A stretch of DNA of 64,000 nucleotides. Origin: Cordylochernes scorpioides. Its lineage: Eukaryota > Arthropoda > Arachnida > Pseudoscorpiones > Chernetidae. The notes under the pieces are model-generated. The model saw only the letters and a list, made by a program, of their open reading frames with translations. It ran no database searches and had not been told where the DNA came from. The position numbers were made by a program, and so were the translations under genes. The stretch is from assembly GCA_030710605.1 (NCBI GenBank), contig CP092872.1, positions 8,982,230 to 9,046,229 of the forward strand, in the 5' to 3' direction. Within the stretch, counting starts at the first letter, position 1; the number at the start of each line of letters is the position of its first letter. This document shows positions 38,993 through 50,690 of this stretch, one piece after another.

Positions 38993-39396
38993 AATTGATC
39001 GATAAAAAATAAAGGTCACCTCTCCCGTCAAAATAGACGATTAAACTAATTGCCATCTATTGACCGTCTCGGCAAACTAGCGGACTCAGGTCGGTAACAA
39101 AGCCACAACACCAGCTTTGTCAAACTGAGAAGTGTCCACCTAGAGACTATGGTTTCTGGCTAATGGCCCTCTTCAGTCTAAGACAGACTTTATTCCATGA
39201 GAGATCCACAAGGGATCAAATGAAATCTTCACAATCTGCCAAAGAGGTGTTTAGCTGGCAAAGTGGCACGGCCAAATCTATGGCCAAAATATATTGATGG
39301 AAATTTTGCCGGGAGGAAATTGATTTATAAAATAGATAGCGCTTAGTTTCAACGTCTATTTTGACGGGAGAGCCTACCTTTATTTCTATAGATAAG
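38993..39396. mobile_element. MITE family E, best copy
   Basis: Ends ATCGATAAAAAATAAAGGTC and CCTTTATTTCTATAGATAAG are inverted repeats with further subterminal pairing (TCAAAATAGACG/CGTCTATTTTGA). About 404 bp, no coding capacity. Confidence 0.78.
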
Positions 39397-39628
39397 GCAA
39401 CATTCCAAGATTCCTTGAGGATGATAGCTTTGGTCCGTTCGGGACCATTCAAAGGGATTCTTGGTCCATTGTTGCCTTAGTTACGGGTCACAAAACTATT
39501 GAGAAAATATAGTTTTACCGGCTACTAACCAAAATATATGATTTTCGAGCCCAAAAATAGACGTAGCAAACAGAAAAACCGCAATGCACTGTAAAAAAGT
39601 ACCAAGGCGCTGAAAAAAAATGCTAATA

Positions 39629-39707
39629 GCCTACAGCACCCGGTGTTCCAATGGTCACCCTCCCAAGTACTGACCGGGCCCGACATTGCTTAACTTCGGT
39701 GATCGGA
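39629..39707 (-). pseudogene. 5S rRNA fragment (3' two thirds)
   Basis: The minus strand reads TCCGATCACCGAAGTTAAGC, AATGTCGGGCCCGGTCAGTA and GGTGCTGTAGGC, the 3' 79 nt of 5S rRNA including the internal promoter. A T-run terminator (TTTTTTTT) follows. The first 40 nt are missing, so it is a pseudogene or the head of a 5S-derived SINE. Confidence 0.88.
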
Positions 39708-39954
39708 ATAGAAAAGGTGTTTTCATTGTGATATGGCGGTAGGCAAAACTATTGAAGAAATCTAACACCGCTGGTTGAGACGACGTTCTTACTAACTGGG
39801 CGAATGGCCCTGAATTATCTACGCCACTTATATCACGGTAGCTTACATAACCGCGAGAATGACTAGCGCCTGAGTGGTTTAGCTTCTTCACCTTTTAGGA
39901 CTCCCAGCATCCGAGGAAGGATGTATACAGCTTTTCCTTCAGCATATGGAGAAT

Positions 39955-41470
39955 AGATTATTGTTGGAAGAGACCAAAGGTATACGCGATGAGTTTCTTT
40001 ATTTAAAGGCTGCGAGCTTTCGAACAATGACGTCCTTCAACAGGCTATTACGTGAATACACAAGAAACTATAAAAGATACAAATTACAATAGAAAAAATT
40101 ACAGGATATCATTGTTGGAAAATTACAATAGAAGGAATCGCAGGATATCATTGTTGGAAGAGACCAAAGGTAGACGCGACGTGTTTCTTTATTTAAAGTC
40201 TGCGAGATTACGGACAATTACGTCCTTTAACAGTCCATTATGTGAATACACACACAAGAAACTATAGAAGATATGATATCCTGAGATTTCTTCCATTGTA
40301 ATATTCCAACAATGATATCCTGAGATTTCTTCCATTGTAATATTCCAACAATGATATCCTGAGATTTCTTCCATTGTAATATTCCAACAATGATATCCTG
40401 AGATTTCTTCCATTGTAATATTCCAACAATGATATCCTGAGATTTCTTCCATTGTAATATTCCAACAATGATATCCTGAGATTTCTTCCATTGTAATATT
40501 CCAACAATGATATCCTGAGATTTCTTCCATTGTAATATTCCAACAATGATATCCTGAGATTTCTTCCATTGTAATATTCCAACAATGATATCCTGAGATT
40601 TCTTCCATTGTAATATTCCAACAATGATATCCTGAGATTTCTTCCATTGTAATATTCCAACAATGATATCCTGAGATTTCTTCCATTGTAATATTCCAAC
40701 AATGATATCCTGAGATTTCTTCCATTGTAATATTCCAACAATGATATCCTGAGATTTCTTCCATTGTAATATTCCAACAATGATATCCTGAGATTTCTTC
40801 CATTGTAATATTCCAACAATGATATCCTGAGATTTCTTCCATTGTAATATTCCAACAATAATATCCTGAGATTTCTTCCATTGTAATATTCCAACAATGA
40901 TATCCTGATATTTCTTCCATTGTAATATTCCAACAATGATATCCTAAGATTTCTTCCATTGTAATATTCCAACAATGATATCCTGAGATTTCTTCCATTG
41001 TAATATTCCAACAATGATATCCTGAGATTTCTTCCATTGTAATATTCCAACAATGATATCTTGAGATTTCTTCCATTGTAATATTCCAACAATGATATCC
41101 TGCGATTCTCTCAATTGTAATTTTCCAACAATGAAATCCTGCGATTCCTTCTATTATAATTCTCCAACAATGATATCATGAAATTCCATCTATTGTAGTT
41201 TTCCAACAATGATATCCTGCGGTTCCCTCTACTGTAATTTTCCAACAATGTAATCCTGCGGTTCTCTCTACTGTAATTTTCCAAGAATGATATCTTGCGA
41301 TTCCATCTATTGTAATTTGTATCTTCTCTAGTTTCTTGATTTCGCTTAATAGCCTGTTAAAGGACGTAATTGTCCGAAATCTCGCAGACTTTAAATAAAG
41401 AAACACGTCGCGTCTACCTTTGGTCTCTTCCAACAATGATATCCTGCGATTCCTTCTATTGTAATATAGA
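39955..41470. mobile_element. Foldback element family I with an internal minisatellite
   Basis: Arms carrying GACCAAAGGTAGACGCGACG and GACAATTACGTCCTTTAACA lie at 40155-40270 and, inverted, at 41330-41430. A further arm-like copy is at 39965-40075. Between them is the 39-bp array. Confidence 0.82.
40262..41330 (-). repeat. 39-bp minisatellite, about 21 near-identical copies plus decayed units
   Basis: Unit AACAATGATATCCTGAGATT / TCTTCCATTGTAATATTCC. The low divergence between units shows recent expansion or homogenisation. Units become irregular from about 41100. Its two long minus-strand frames are artefacts of a 13-codon unit with no stops. Confidence 0.96.
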
Positions 41471-41904
41471 GATATTATTTGCTTAGGTTTGGAATGCTCG
41501 ACCACTGCTCTCAGTAGTAAGAGAAGGTTCAAGTGAAGACCATTCACAACACATGGACACCTGGGAAATCCCCGGCCATCAAAGCTGTCACCTCCGCAAA
41601 TGCCACAATTTCTGCAAGAAGGCAGATTCAGTATCTAAGCAGCTCAATCAATTTGGCACATCCCGGACCTATCTGTCCACTGATGAATATCAAACTATCC
41701 CAACACACTCGGATAGCTACTTTTTTTTCTTTCAGAGAGTCTTTAAACCCAATCTGTGAGAAGTCGCCTTCTGCAGTATTCTCTATAACATATTGTATGC
41801 AAAACCTTCAGTTGACTCTCGAGAACATCTTTTGTTATTCTCGTGGTGGTGTCTTGTACATTCCATGGAATGGGGGGTGTCACCGTTAGTCAGCCACATT
41901 TCAG

Positions 41905-42093
41905 AGTTCCCTGTTCACGGTTACCGTAGCGGCTCGTCACTCACGACACCGTACTACCGGACAGTCCCTTACTTGTGCTGCTTCTCCCGCCCGCCACGTA
42001 GAAGAAGACTTCTGGGCAGGTTATTCTCGTAAAATTCTTGATGAGTGGCTCTCTATGCCGCCTTCTTCTCCTACCAATAATCTAATGTATTAA
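41905..42093 (+). CDS. Possible terminal exon, unknown protein
   Basis: After an AG acceptor (CCACATTTCAG) a 62-codon frame reads SSLFTVTVAARHSRHRTTGQ, then HVEEDFWAGYSRKILDEWLS and a TAA stop. Composition is coding-like, but I recognise no family, and no partner exon was proved. It could be transposon-derived. Confidence 0.3.
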   Translation, partial: SSLFTVTVAARHSRHRTTGQSLTCAASPARHVEEDFWAGYSRKILDEWLSMPPSSPTNNLMY

Positions 42094-42182
42094 AGAAAAG
42101 TATCTCCTCATCTTGCAACTAAAAGTTGATGATGGCTTACACCATCTGTCGGAATAAATATCAACTAATCGTTGATTTTTAA

Positions 42183-42420
42183 TTATTACATAATTGGCCA
42201 AATACCCTTTCTTTATTAAAAAAAAAACCTAACCACGTACGCGTTTCGGGTTTCTGGCTATCATCAGAGTGGCCATCATCAACAAGGCGGCTATTAGATA
42301 GGCAAACACTGGCTAGAACTTTGCCAAGATATCTCCTCAGTCGCATGAAGTTCCATCCACCGATATAGGTTCCCCTGGACCTCCTCTGCTCAAACACAGA
42401 AGCGGCACCCCACTAACATC
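42183..42420. mobile_element. Repeat end with CTGATGA...GAAAC motif
   Basis: The minus strand carries CTCTGATGATAGCCAGAAAC and CCGAAACGCGTACGTGG, typical of many retroelement-associated termini. No coding part seen. Confidence 0.4.
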
Positions 42421-42610
42421 AGAGGAAACAGATCGGAACGTACTCCAGCATTATTTCTCAACAGATGGGACAATGCCAACTCCTTGAATGGATTAACTTA
42501 CAGCCAGCCTTTACTGCAACCAAGGTCTTCCGCATGATCCCTCCCTCTTTGTGGATAGAAAAAGTTCCCAATGACCGTTATCAGCTGGTTAGACACAATG
42601 GTTTTTATAA

Positions 42611-42775
42611 CTAGCCGAATGAACCGGGCAACGCCCGGGTTTTACCCGATTCTATCATTCAAATTCTATCATTTTGATTTTCAAATACTATTCGTTACAA
42701 TTATAAATTGGCGCCGTGGTTGTCACTCTTGTGAAACTTCCTGCTCCAAGCTTTGTGTCTTTCAGATTTTTCTCT
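42611..42775 (-). mobile_element. Helitron 3' fragment, minus orientation
   Basis: CTAGCCGAATGAACCGGGCA to GTGTCTTTCAGATTTTTC is the complement of the right third of 21018-21543. Confidence 0.75.
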
Positions 42776-42999
42776 TGTACATGTACATTAGGTTAGCTGA
42801 TATCACCTCCCATCTTCACCGGTAGAGTGAAAGGGCAAATTTGCAAATAACTCGAGGAATATTCGGGATAGAGACTTGAAATGTTCACTATAAGTTTTTC
42901 CAGATTGAACTCTATATATTGTTAAAAATTCAGCCAGATTAGTTACGTATTGTGGACGTGTATAGCCGAGAAACATACATACATACACACATACATTCT

Positions 43000-43145
43000 C
43001 TGGTGGATTAAATTGGCGAAACCGCTGGGGGGGTTCACCACTGATGAGCCAAGCCCTCCCAATATATTTTTTCATCGCAGTAAGGACAGTAGAAATTCGT
43101 ATTATGTATAAAAGAAACATTCGCGTTTTAAATTCTTTTATTTTA
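43000..43145. mobile_element. Foldback family K, one arm
   Basis: GGCGAAACCGCTGGGGGGGT to AAGGACAGTAGAAATTCG matches the right arm at 30306-30420. Confidence 0.7.
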
Positions 43146-43285
43146 TATGTATAGATGGCGCGGTATTGCTTTGTATTAATACATTCACTGACTTATATAT
43201 ATATATAGGGATTGTGACTATACAAGCTTTTCCTCAATTTGTACTCTCACCACCAATTTTCGGAGGGTCGACTAAATAAAGACAG

Positions 43286-43376
43286 TGGCAAACCTCCCTT
43301 ACAAAAATTGATCCAGTCAGTCTCTGGTTTACTGGTGATTCTAGTCTGCTGGACAAGTATAAAAAGGTGAGTTCGC
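43286..43376 (+). other. Exon-like open stretch with donor site
   Basis: One frame reads QTSLTKIDPVSLWFTGDSSL then LDKYKK directly before GTGAGT. About 80 bases, no family recognised; chance is possible. Confidence 0.2.
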
Positions 43377-43536
43377 AACAACCACATAGCTGTTATGAGT
43401 AGAATTTATTTGTTAAGCTCCAACTTCTAATGTTCAAACCAAGTTCCCTTTCCTAAACTGGTACGAACGCTGTGCATCCCTATTCTTTAAGAGGACCTGG
43501 AGTCAGATACCACATTCTTGATGGAACAGTTCTAGA

Positions 43537-44735
43537 TTAACTTCTTCTTTCGTATCTCCACTCAATCATATCAGGGTACCAAGCCTGTAGAGCTTGTTGA
43601 TGGTGTATGCTGGGGATAAGTAGAGCTCATCAATGGATGAGTCAATACAGTCAATGATGTGGTTGCTGTACTACATCTTCTTCTTTCTTATCCTAACTCA
43701 ATCATATCAGGGTACCAAGCCTGTAGAGCTTGTTGATGGTGTATGCTGGGGATAAGTAGAGCTCATCAATGGATGAGTCAATACAGTCAATGATGTGGTT
43801 GCTGTACTACATATTCTTCTTTCTTATCTCCACTCAACAATCATATCAAGCTTGTAGAGCTTGTTGATGATGTCTCCTGGGGATGAGTAGAGCGCATCAA
43901 TGGATGAGTCAATACAGTCAATGATGTGGTTTCTGTACTTCTTCTTCTTTCTTATCTCCACTCAATCATATCAGGGTATCAAGCTTGTAAAGCTTGTTGA
44001 TGGTGTCTGCTGGGGAAGAGTAGAGCTCATCAATGGATGAGTCAATACAGTTAATGATGTGGTTGCTGTACTACATCTTCTTTCTTATCTCCACTAAATC
44101 ATATCAGGGTATCAAGCTTGTAGAGATTGTTGATGGTGTCTACTGGGGATGAATAGAGCTCATCAATGGATGATTCAATGTGGTTGCTGTACTACATCTT
44201 CTTCTTTCCTATCTCCACTCAATCATATCAGGGTATCAAGATTGTAGAGCTTGTTGATGGTGTCTGCTGGGTATGAGTAGAACTCATCAATGGATGAGTC
44301 AATATAGTCAATGATGTGGTTGCTGTACTACATCTTCTTCTTTCTTATCTCCACTCAATCATATCAGGGTATCAAGCTTGTAGAGATTGTTGATGGTGTC
44401 TGCTGGGGATGAGTAGAGCTCATCAATAGATGAGTCAATACAGTCAATGATGTGGTTGCTGTACTACATATTCTTTCTTATCTCCACTCAATCATATCAG
44501 GGTATCAAGTTTGTAGAGCTTGTTGAGGTGTCTGCTGGGGATGAGTAGAGCTCATCAATGGATGAGTCAATATAATCAATGATGTGGTTGCTGTACTACA
44601 TCTTCTTCTTTCTTATCTCCACTCAATCATATCAGGGTATCAAGCTTGTAGAGCTTGTTGATGGTATCTGCTGGGGATGAGTAGAGCTCATCAACGGATG
44701 AGTCAATATAGTCAATGATGTAGTTTGGGAATATA
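43537..44735 (-). repeat. Tandem array of the RNase H-type LINE 3' terminus (about nine units of 125-140 bp)
   Basis: Each unit contains TATCTCCACTCAATCATATC, AAGCTTGTAGAGCTTGTTGA and GAGCTCATCAATGGATGAGT, the last 110 bp of the LINE at 14895, joined by TGTGGTTGCTGTACTACAT. The coding fragment in each unit is too short to function. Confidence 0.88.
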
Positions 44736-45067
44736 ATTCTGTCTCACAGTTCTTCATCAAGTACATGCGTCTCGAACACGTCTCAATTCCATGTGCATAT
44801 GGACTAATGGTTCTAATTCTTCTTATAACCATTGTGTGTTTACTAATTCACAGATATGTGCATTGCAAAAGTGCAAGATGATGATAATCATGTACAAACA
44901 AGGACATTTTCCATTTTAATATAAAAACATGAAATATTATTAAAGGAATTGAATAGAAAAATGAAAATGCAGAACGAATTAATGCTCCAATTTTTACTAA
45001 TTCGAATGACTCCGACTTTGCATATTTACAAATATTAGCAATGGATTTATGCAAATCATTGTATATA

Positions 45068-45565
45068 CACTCATTGACAAAACTTAAGGAAGTTATACCT
45101 TTAGCATGTATATCGGGATTCAGTCAATAACTCTGAAAGATATTACAGTGACCTTTATTGAAGACACACTCATGGACAAAACTTGAGGAAGTTGTATCTT
45201 TTAGCATATATATCGGGATTCAGACAATAACTCTGAAATATATTACAGTGACCTTTATTGAAGACACACTCATGGACAAAACTTAAGGAAGTTGTATCTT
45301 TTAGCATGTATATCGGGATTCAGACAATAACTCTGAAATATATTACAGTGACCTTTATTGAAGACACACTCATGGACAAAACTTAAGGAAGTTGTATCTT
45401 TTAGCATGTATATAGGAATTCATAAAATAACACTAAAACATATTAGATACACAGTGACCTTTATTGAAGATACACGAGATAACCAAGGGTGAACAAAAAG
45501 CCTCTGTCATCTTAAAGAAACAGAAAACTGGCGACATCAAAGATTTTCTACTTCCTTAATTTGTG
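45068..45565 (-). mobile_element. MITE family F with about four tandem 100-bp units
   Basis: CACTCATGGACAAAACTTAA, GCATGTATATCGGGATTCAG and CAGTGACCTTTATTGAAGAC repeat; ends TTCCTTAATTTGTGTTCATG. The unit is longer than in the 76-bp arrays because it includes the TTTATTGAAGACA box. Confidence 0.82.
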
Positions 45566-45574
45566 TTCATGATG

Positions 45575-45940
45575 GAAATTCAATCACGAATGTTTCTTTT
45601 ACACATAAAACAAACTTCTACTGTCCTTACTGAGATGAAAAATATTGAGAGGACTTGGCTCATCAGTGGTGAACCCTCCTAGATGTTTTTAATTTAATCC
45701 ACCAGACTGCTCTTTAGAGCTCTAATAATGTAATGGACCATTCTTCTTATATTTGCGACAATGAAGGGTAGAGTCTTAGCTAATGTGTTTAAGAACACTA
45801 TGGACATAAGCGCTTTTTGGAGGGTAGAATTACATCAAAATATGATGAGCCAAGCCCTCCCACTTTTTCAATCGCTGTAAGGAGAGTTCACAAGTTTGTT
45901 TTATGTGTGAAAGTAACATTCGTGATTGACAGTTTTGTTT
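45575..45940. mobile_element. Foldback family K copy
   Basis: TTCTACTGTCCTTACTGAGA, TGGCTCATCAGTGGTGAACC and the opposite arm ATGATGAGCCAAGCCCTCCC are present round a diverged loop. Confidence 0.75.
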
Positions 45941-46467
45941 GGTTAAAAATGTATGTTTTATTTTCTTATTAATTGTTAATTATTGCAGAAATTGTTGTTA
46001 AATATTATTCATTGATATGTTATTCTATTCTTTATTGTTAATTTATATAATTCATTGTTTTACATAATTAATGTAGGTATGTATGTATGTATTAATGTTA
46101 CAAAATTAATATATATTTTCATTGATTAATTTGTATTGATTCGGCAACAGTGTGTTGTTTATATTTTGTGTTTTGTTTAGTTTACTCGCTAGTCTAGTTA
46201 AATCGAGCCATCAAGTCATGTTAGGCTAATCAAATTAATTCATGTAGATTTTTATTCTAGAATTCATTAAATTCGAAATTCTTTGTTCAATTACGTAGAG
46301 TTCCATTAATTCAAGTTTACAGAACTCATTCAAGTGGATCATCGCTATACCGTAGCTCATAGCATTTGACCTAGGTAGTTAACGCGATTACAAGTTTTAT
46401 CACTTTTATATGGTTTACATATATACTATATGAATGATCCAGCCAATGTCCGGGTTTTGGTGAATGT
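45941..46467. other. AT-rich sequence, nothing recognised
   Basis: Neither open frames nor known repeats are visible. Confidence 0.45.
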
Positions 46468-47893
46468 ATACACTCATGGACAAAACTTAAAGAAGTGGGA
46501 TGCTTTTGTTATCGCCGGTTGTTTGTTATTTTGAGAGGAGACAGAGGCAACTTTGTTCACACTTAGTTATCTTGTGTATCTTCAATAAAGGTCACTTAAT
46601 ATATTTCAGAGTTATTGTCTGAATCCCGATATACATGCTAAAAGCTACAACTTCCTTAAGTTTTGTCCATGAGTGTATCTTTCAGCGTTATTGTCTGAAT
46701 CCTGATATACATGCTAAAATTGACAACTTCCTTAAGTTTTTGTCCATAAGTGTATCTTTCAGAGTTATTGTCTAAATCCCGATATACATGCTAAAAGGTA
46801 CAACTTCCTCAAGTTTTGTCCATGAGTGTATCTTTCAGAGTTATTGTCTAAATCCCGATATACATGCTAAAAGGTACAACTTCCTCAAGTTTTGTCCATG
46901 AGTGTATCTTCACAGTTATTGTCTAAATCCCGATATATATGCTAAAAGGTACAACTTCCTCAAGTTTTGTCCATGAGTGTATCTTTCAGAGTTATTGTCT
47001 AAATCCCGATATACATGCTAAAAGGTACAACTTCCTCAAGTTTTGTCCATGAGTGTATCTTTCAGAGTTATTGTCTAAATCCCGATATACATGCTAAAAG
47101 GTACAACTTCCTCAAGTTTTGTCCATGAGTGTATCTTTCAGAGTTATTGTCTAAATCCCGATATACATGCTAAAAGGTACAACTTCCTCAAGTTTTGTCC
47201 ATGAGTGTATCTTTCACAGTTATTGTCTAAATCCCGATATACATGCTAAAAGGTACAACTTTCTCAAGTTTTGTCCATGAGTGTATCTTTCAGAGTCATT
47301 GTCTAAATCCCGATATACATGCTAAAAGGTACAACTTCCTCAAGTTTTGTCCAAGAGTGTATCTTTCAGAATTATTGTCTAAATCCCGATATACATGCTA
47401 AAAGGCACAACTTCCTCAAGTTTTGTCCATGAGTGTATCTTTCAGAGTTATTGTCTCAATCCCGATATACATGCTAAAAGGTACAACTTCCTCAAGTTTT
47501 GTCCATGAGTGTATCTTTCAGAGTTATTGTCTAAATCCCGATATGCATGCTAAAATGTACAACTTCCTCAAGTTTTGTCCAAGAGTGTATTTTTCAGAAT
47601 TATTGTCTAAATCCCGATATACATGCTAAAAGGTACAACTTCCTCAAGTTTTGTCCATGAGTGTATCTTTCAGAGTTATTGTCTCAATCCCGATATACAT
47701 GCTAAAAGGTACAACTTCCTCAAGTTTTGTCCATGAGTGTATCTTTCAGAGTTATTGTCTCAATCCCGATATACATGCTAAAAGGTACAACTTCCTCAAG
47801 TTTTGTTCATGAGTGTATCTTTCAGAGTTATTGTCTCAATCCCGATATACATGCTAAAAGGTACAACTTCTTTAAGTTTTGTCCATGAGTGTA
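46468..47893 (+). repeat. 76-77-bp minisatellite derived from MITE family F (second array)
   Basis: It begins as an F element (CACTCATGGACAAAACTTAA, GGAGACAGAGGCAACTTTG) and continues as about 17 units with GCTAAAAGGTACAACTTCCT and CAAGTTTTGTCCATGAG. Variants GCTAAAA and CCTCAAG separate this array from that at 24320, so each expanded on its own. Confidence 0.94.
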
Positions 47894-48179
47894 TACTCGA
47901 ATATCTCTATCGCATATACGACGGGCTAATATCCCAGTAATATTAGTAATGCCTTTCTAAAACGAAATATCACATACAAAGCCATTTATTAATGGCCCAT
48001 CGGCTTGAGTTCTTAGAACATGATAATAAGAAAATTACAGTAGAAATACAAAGGCAAACAGTTTCTTTTGCTAAGAGACAGGACCATGAAGTTCGAAAGT
48101 CCATGATACGGTCATTCTCAATAAAAGAAACATTTTCGCTTTCGGATTTTCTCCGAAACTTCTTGGCGACTATCCCTTA

Positions 48180-48628
48180 TGACAAAAGTTACTATTTACG
48201 GGAAAACACACAAAGTTGCAAGTTACTAGGGCCTAAAGTAATAGTAACTAATACACAGGAAAACGTACACTCAAGAGTACGACAACACAAAGGAGCAAAA
48301 TAGAGAAACACACGATTTGCTATATAAAAACAAAACAGTACTTTTCCTTTATTGTAGTGTTGGTAGGGATCGGACCGGGATCACACAGGTATGCGAGGAG
48401 ATCAACAGACACGGATAAATCACGCAGAGAACACTTTAAGCGTCTCAACACAAATATCCACCACAATCCTCCTCGCAATACCATAGCTTCCTTATATATA
48501 CAAACATGGTCACATTCGTTCAATGTGAAGGAGGGAGAGATTGGTTCACTAACAAACGAAAACAAAAATCTTCCAAGTAAAACCTTAGATAAGAAAAAAG
48601 TGCAAATATTTGTCAATATAATTTGACA
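48180..48628 (-). mobile_element. Solo LTR family N, 449 bp
   Basis: On the minus strand it begins TGTCAAATTATATTGACA and ends AACTTTTGTCA, with the 4-bp duplication CTTA at both sides. It contains a TATATAAGGAAG TATA box and an AATAAAGG-type signal. Confidence 0.9.
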
Positions 48629-49040
48629 CTTACAACTTCAAATGATAAAATAGGCATAAGAGAGAAAGAAATAGTGTGGGATTCAACTGATCTCTCTAGA
48701 CCCTCCCTTCCCTAGCATTGCTATGGAAGATCTAGAGATTGTATCGACAGTAGAAGAGCAGAAATCAGTGGACAGAGGTTCAGCGATGTATGAACAAGCT
48801 GATACAACAGCCGCTGTATCGAGAGAAAGTGGAGCAGGTGTCCAACTTAAGTCTCCTCTCAACAAAGCATATAAAAGTTGTGATTCAATAAAGGCCCCCA
48901 ATAAAGAAAGACATAAAAGTTAGCGCTAGGGGGTCGTAAACCCGGCTTGGGGGATTAGGGGCTTTGTTTTATTGCGTGGACTAATAGTCTCAGCATCTGC
49001 CCGCCCATAAATTGGTCCAGGCTCGTGTAATGGCCGCCCT
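48629..49040. other. No gene recognised; 66-codon frame at 48723-48923
   Basis: The frame reads MEDLEIVSTVEEQKSVDRGS and on to KERHKS-stop. It has coding-like composition but no recognised domain or splice context. Confidence 0.3.
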
Positions 49041-49041
49041 C

Positions 49042-50690
49042 GGTGTTGGACTCTTGGTGCTGGACTCGTCGGTTCTATGTCAATGGATTATTTTGGTTTT
49101 GTATTTTTGGTGCTATACTCGTCCTCGCTGAACTCTTGGTGCTATACTCGTCCTTGCTGGACTCTTGGTGCTATACTCGTCCTTGCTGGACTCTTGGTGC
49201 TATACTCGTCCTCGCTGAACTCTTGGTGCTATACTCGTCCTTGCTGGACTCTTGGTGCTATACTCGTCCTTTCTGGACTCTTGGTGCTATACTCGTCCTT
49301 GCTGGACTCTTGGTGCTATACTCGTCCTCGCTGAACTCTTGGTGCTATACTCGTCCTCGCTGAACTCTTGGTGCTATACTCGTCCTTGCTGAACTCTTGG
49401 TGCTATACTCGTCCTCGCTGAACTCTTGGTGCTATACTCGTCCTTTCTGGACTCTTGGTGCTATACTCGTCCTTGCTGGACTCTTGGTGCTATACTCGTC
49501 CTTGCTGAACTCTTGGTGCTATACTCGTCCTCGCTGAACTCTTGGTGCTATACTCGTCCTTTCTGGACTCTTGGTGCTATACTCGTCCTTGCTGGACTCT
49601 TGGTGCTATACTCGTCCTTGCTGAACTCTTGGTGCTATACTCGTCCTCGCTGAACTCTTGGTGCTATACTCGTCCTCGCTGAACTCTTGGTGCTATACTC
49701 GTCCTTACTAGACTCTTAATGTTATACTCGTCGTCGCTGGACTCTTGGTGCTATACTCGTCCTCGCTGAACTCTTGGTGCTACTATACTCGTCCTTACTA
49801 GACTCTTAATGTTATACTCGTCCTCGCTGAACTCTTGGTGCTATACTCGTCCTTGCTGGACTCTTGGTGCTATACTCGTCCTTGCTGGACTCTTGGTGCT
49901 ATACTCGTCCTCGCTGAACTCTTGGTGCTACTATACTCGTCCTTACTAGACTCTTAATGTTATACTCGTCCTCGCTGAACTCTTGGTGCTATACTCGTCC
50001 TTACTAGACTCTTAATGTTATACTCGTCGTCGCTGGACTCTTGGTGCTATACTCGTCCTCGCTGAACTCTTGGTGCTACTATACTCGTCCTTACTAGACT
50101 CTTAATGTTATACTCGTCCTCGCTGAACTCTTGGTGCTATACTCGTCCTTGCTGGACTCTTGGTGCTATACTCGTCCTCGCTGGACTCTTGGTGCTACTA
50201 TACTCGTCCTTACTAGACTCTTAATGTTATACTCGTCCTCGCTGAACTCTTGGTGCTATACTCGTCCTTGCTGGACTCTTGGTGCTATACTCGTCCTTGC
50301 TGAACTCTTGGTGCTATACTCGTCCTTGCTGGACTCTTGGTGCTATACTCGTCCTCGCTGAACTCTTGGTGCTATACTCGTCCTTGCTGGACTCTTGGTG
50401 CTATACTCGTCCTTGCTGGACTCTTGGTGCTATACTCGTCTTCGCTGGATTCTAGGTACCATACTCGTCCTCGCTGGACTCTTGGTGCTATACTCGTCTT
50501 CGCTGGATTCTAGGTACCATACTCGTCCTCGCTGGACTCTTGGTGCTATACTCGTCTTCGCTGGATTCTAGGTACCATACTCGTCCTCGCTGGACTCTTG
50601 GTGCTATAATATTCCTGACTGGACTCTTAGTGCTATACTCGTCCTTGCTGGACTCTTGGTGCTATACTCGTGCTCCAGGTATGCTGGAGG
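49042..50690 (+). repeat. 29-bp minisatellite, about 55 copies
   Basis: Unit CTCTTGGTGCTATACTCGTC / CTTGCTGGA with variants. Later units mix in TACTAGACTCTTAATGTTAT and GGATTCTAGGTACCATACTC blocks, giving a higher-order pattern. An isolated unit recurs at 51150. Reading frames rotate every unit, so the long frames are artefacts. Confidence 0.95.

Noticed and set aside
40189..41092. Frames of 276 and 295 codons over the 39-bp array
   Set aside because: A 13-codon unit without stops; the protein would be only repeats.
47992..48303. 103-codon frame MAHRLEFLEHDNKKITVEIQ
   Set aside because: Its second half crosses into the solo LTR at 48180; no recognised motif.
49043..50361. Frames of 75-106 codons over the 29-bp array
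   Set aside because: Frame rotates each unit; no independent coding evidence.
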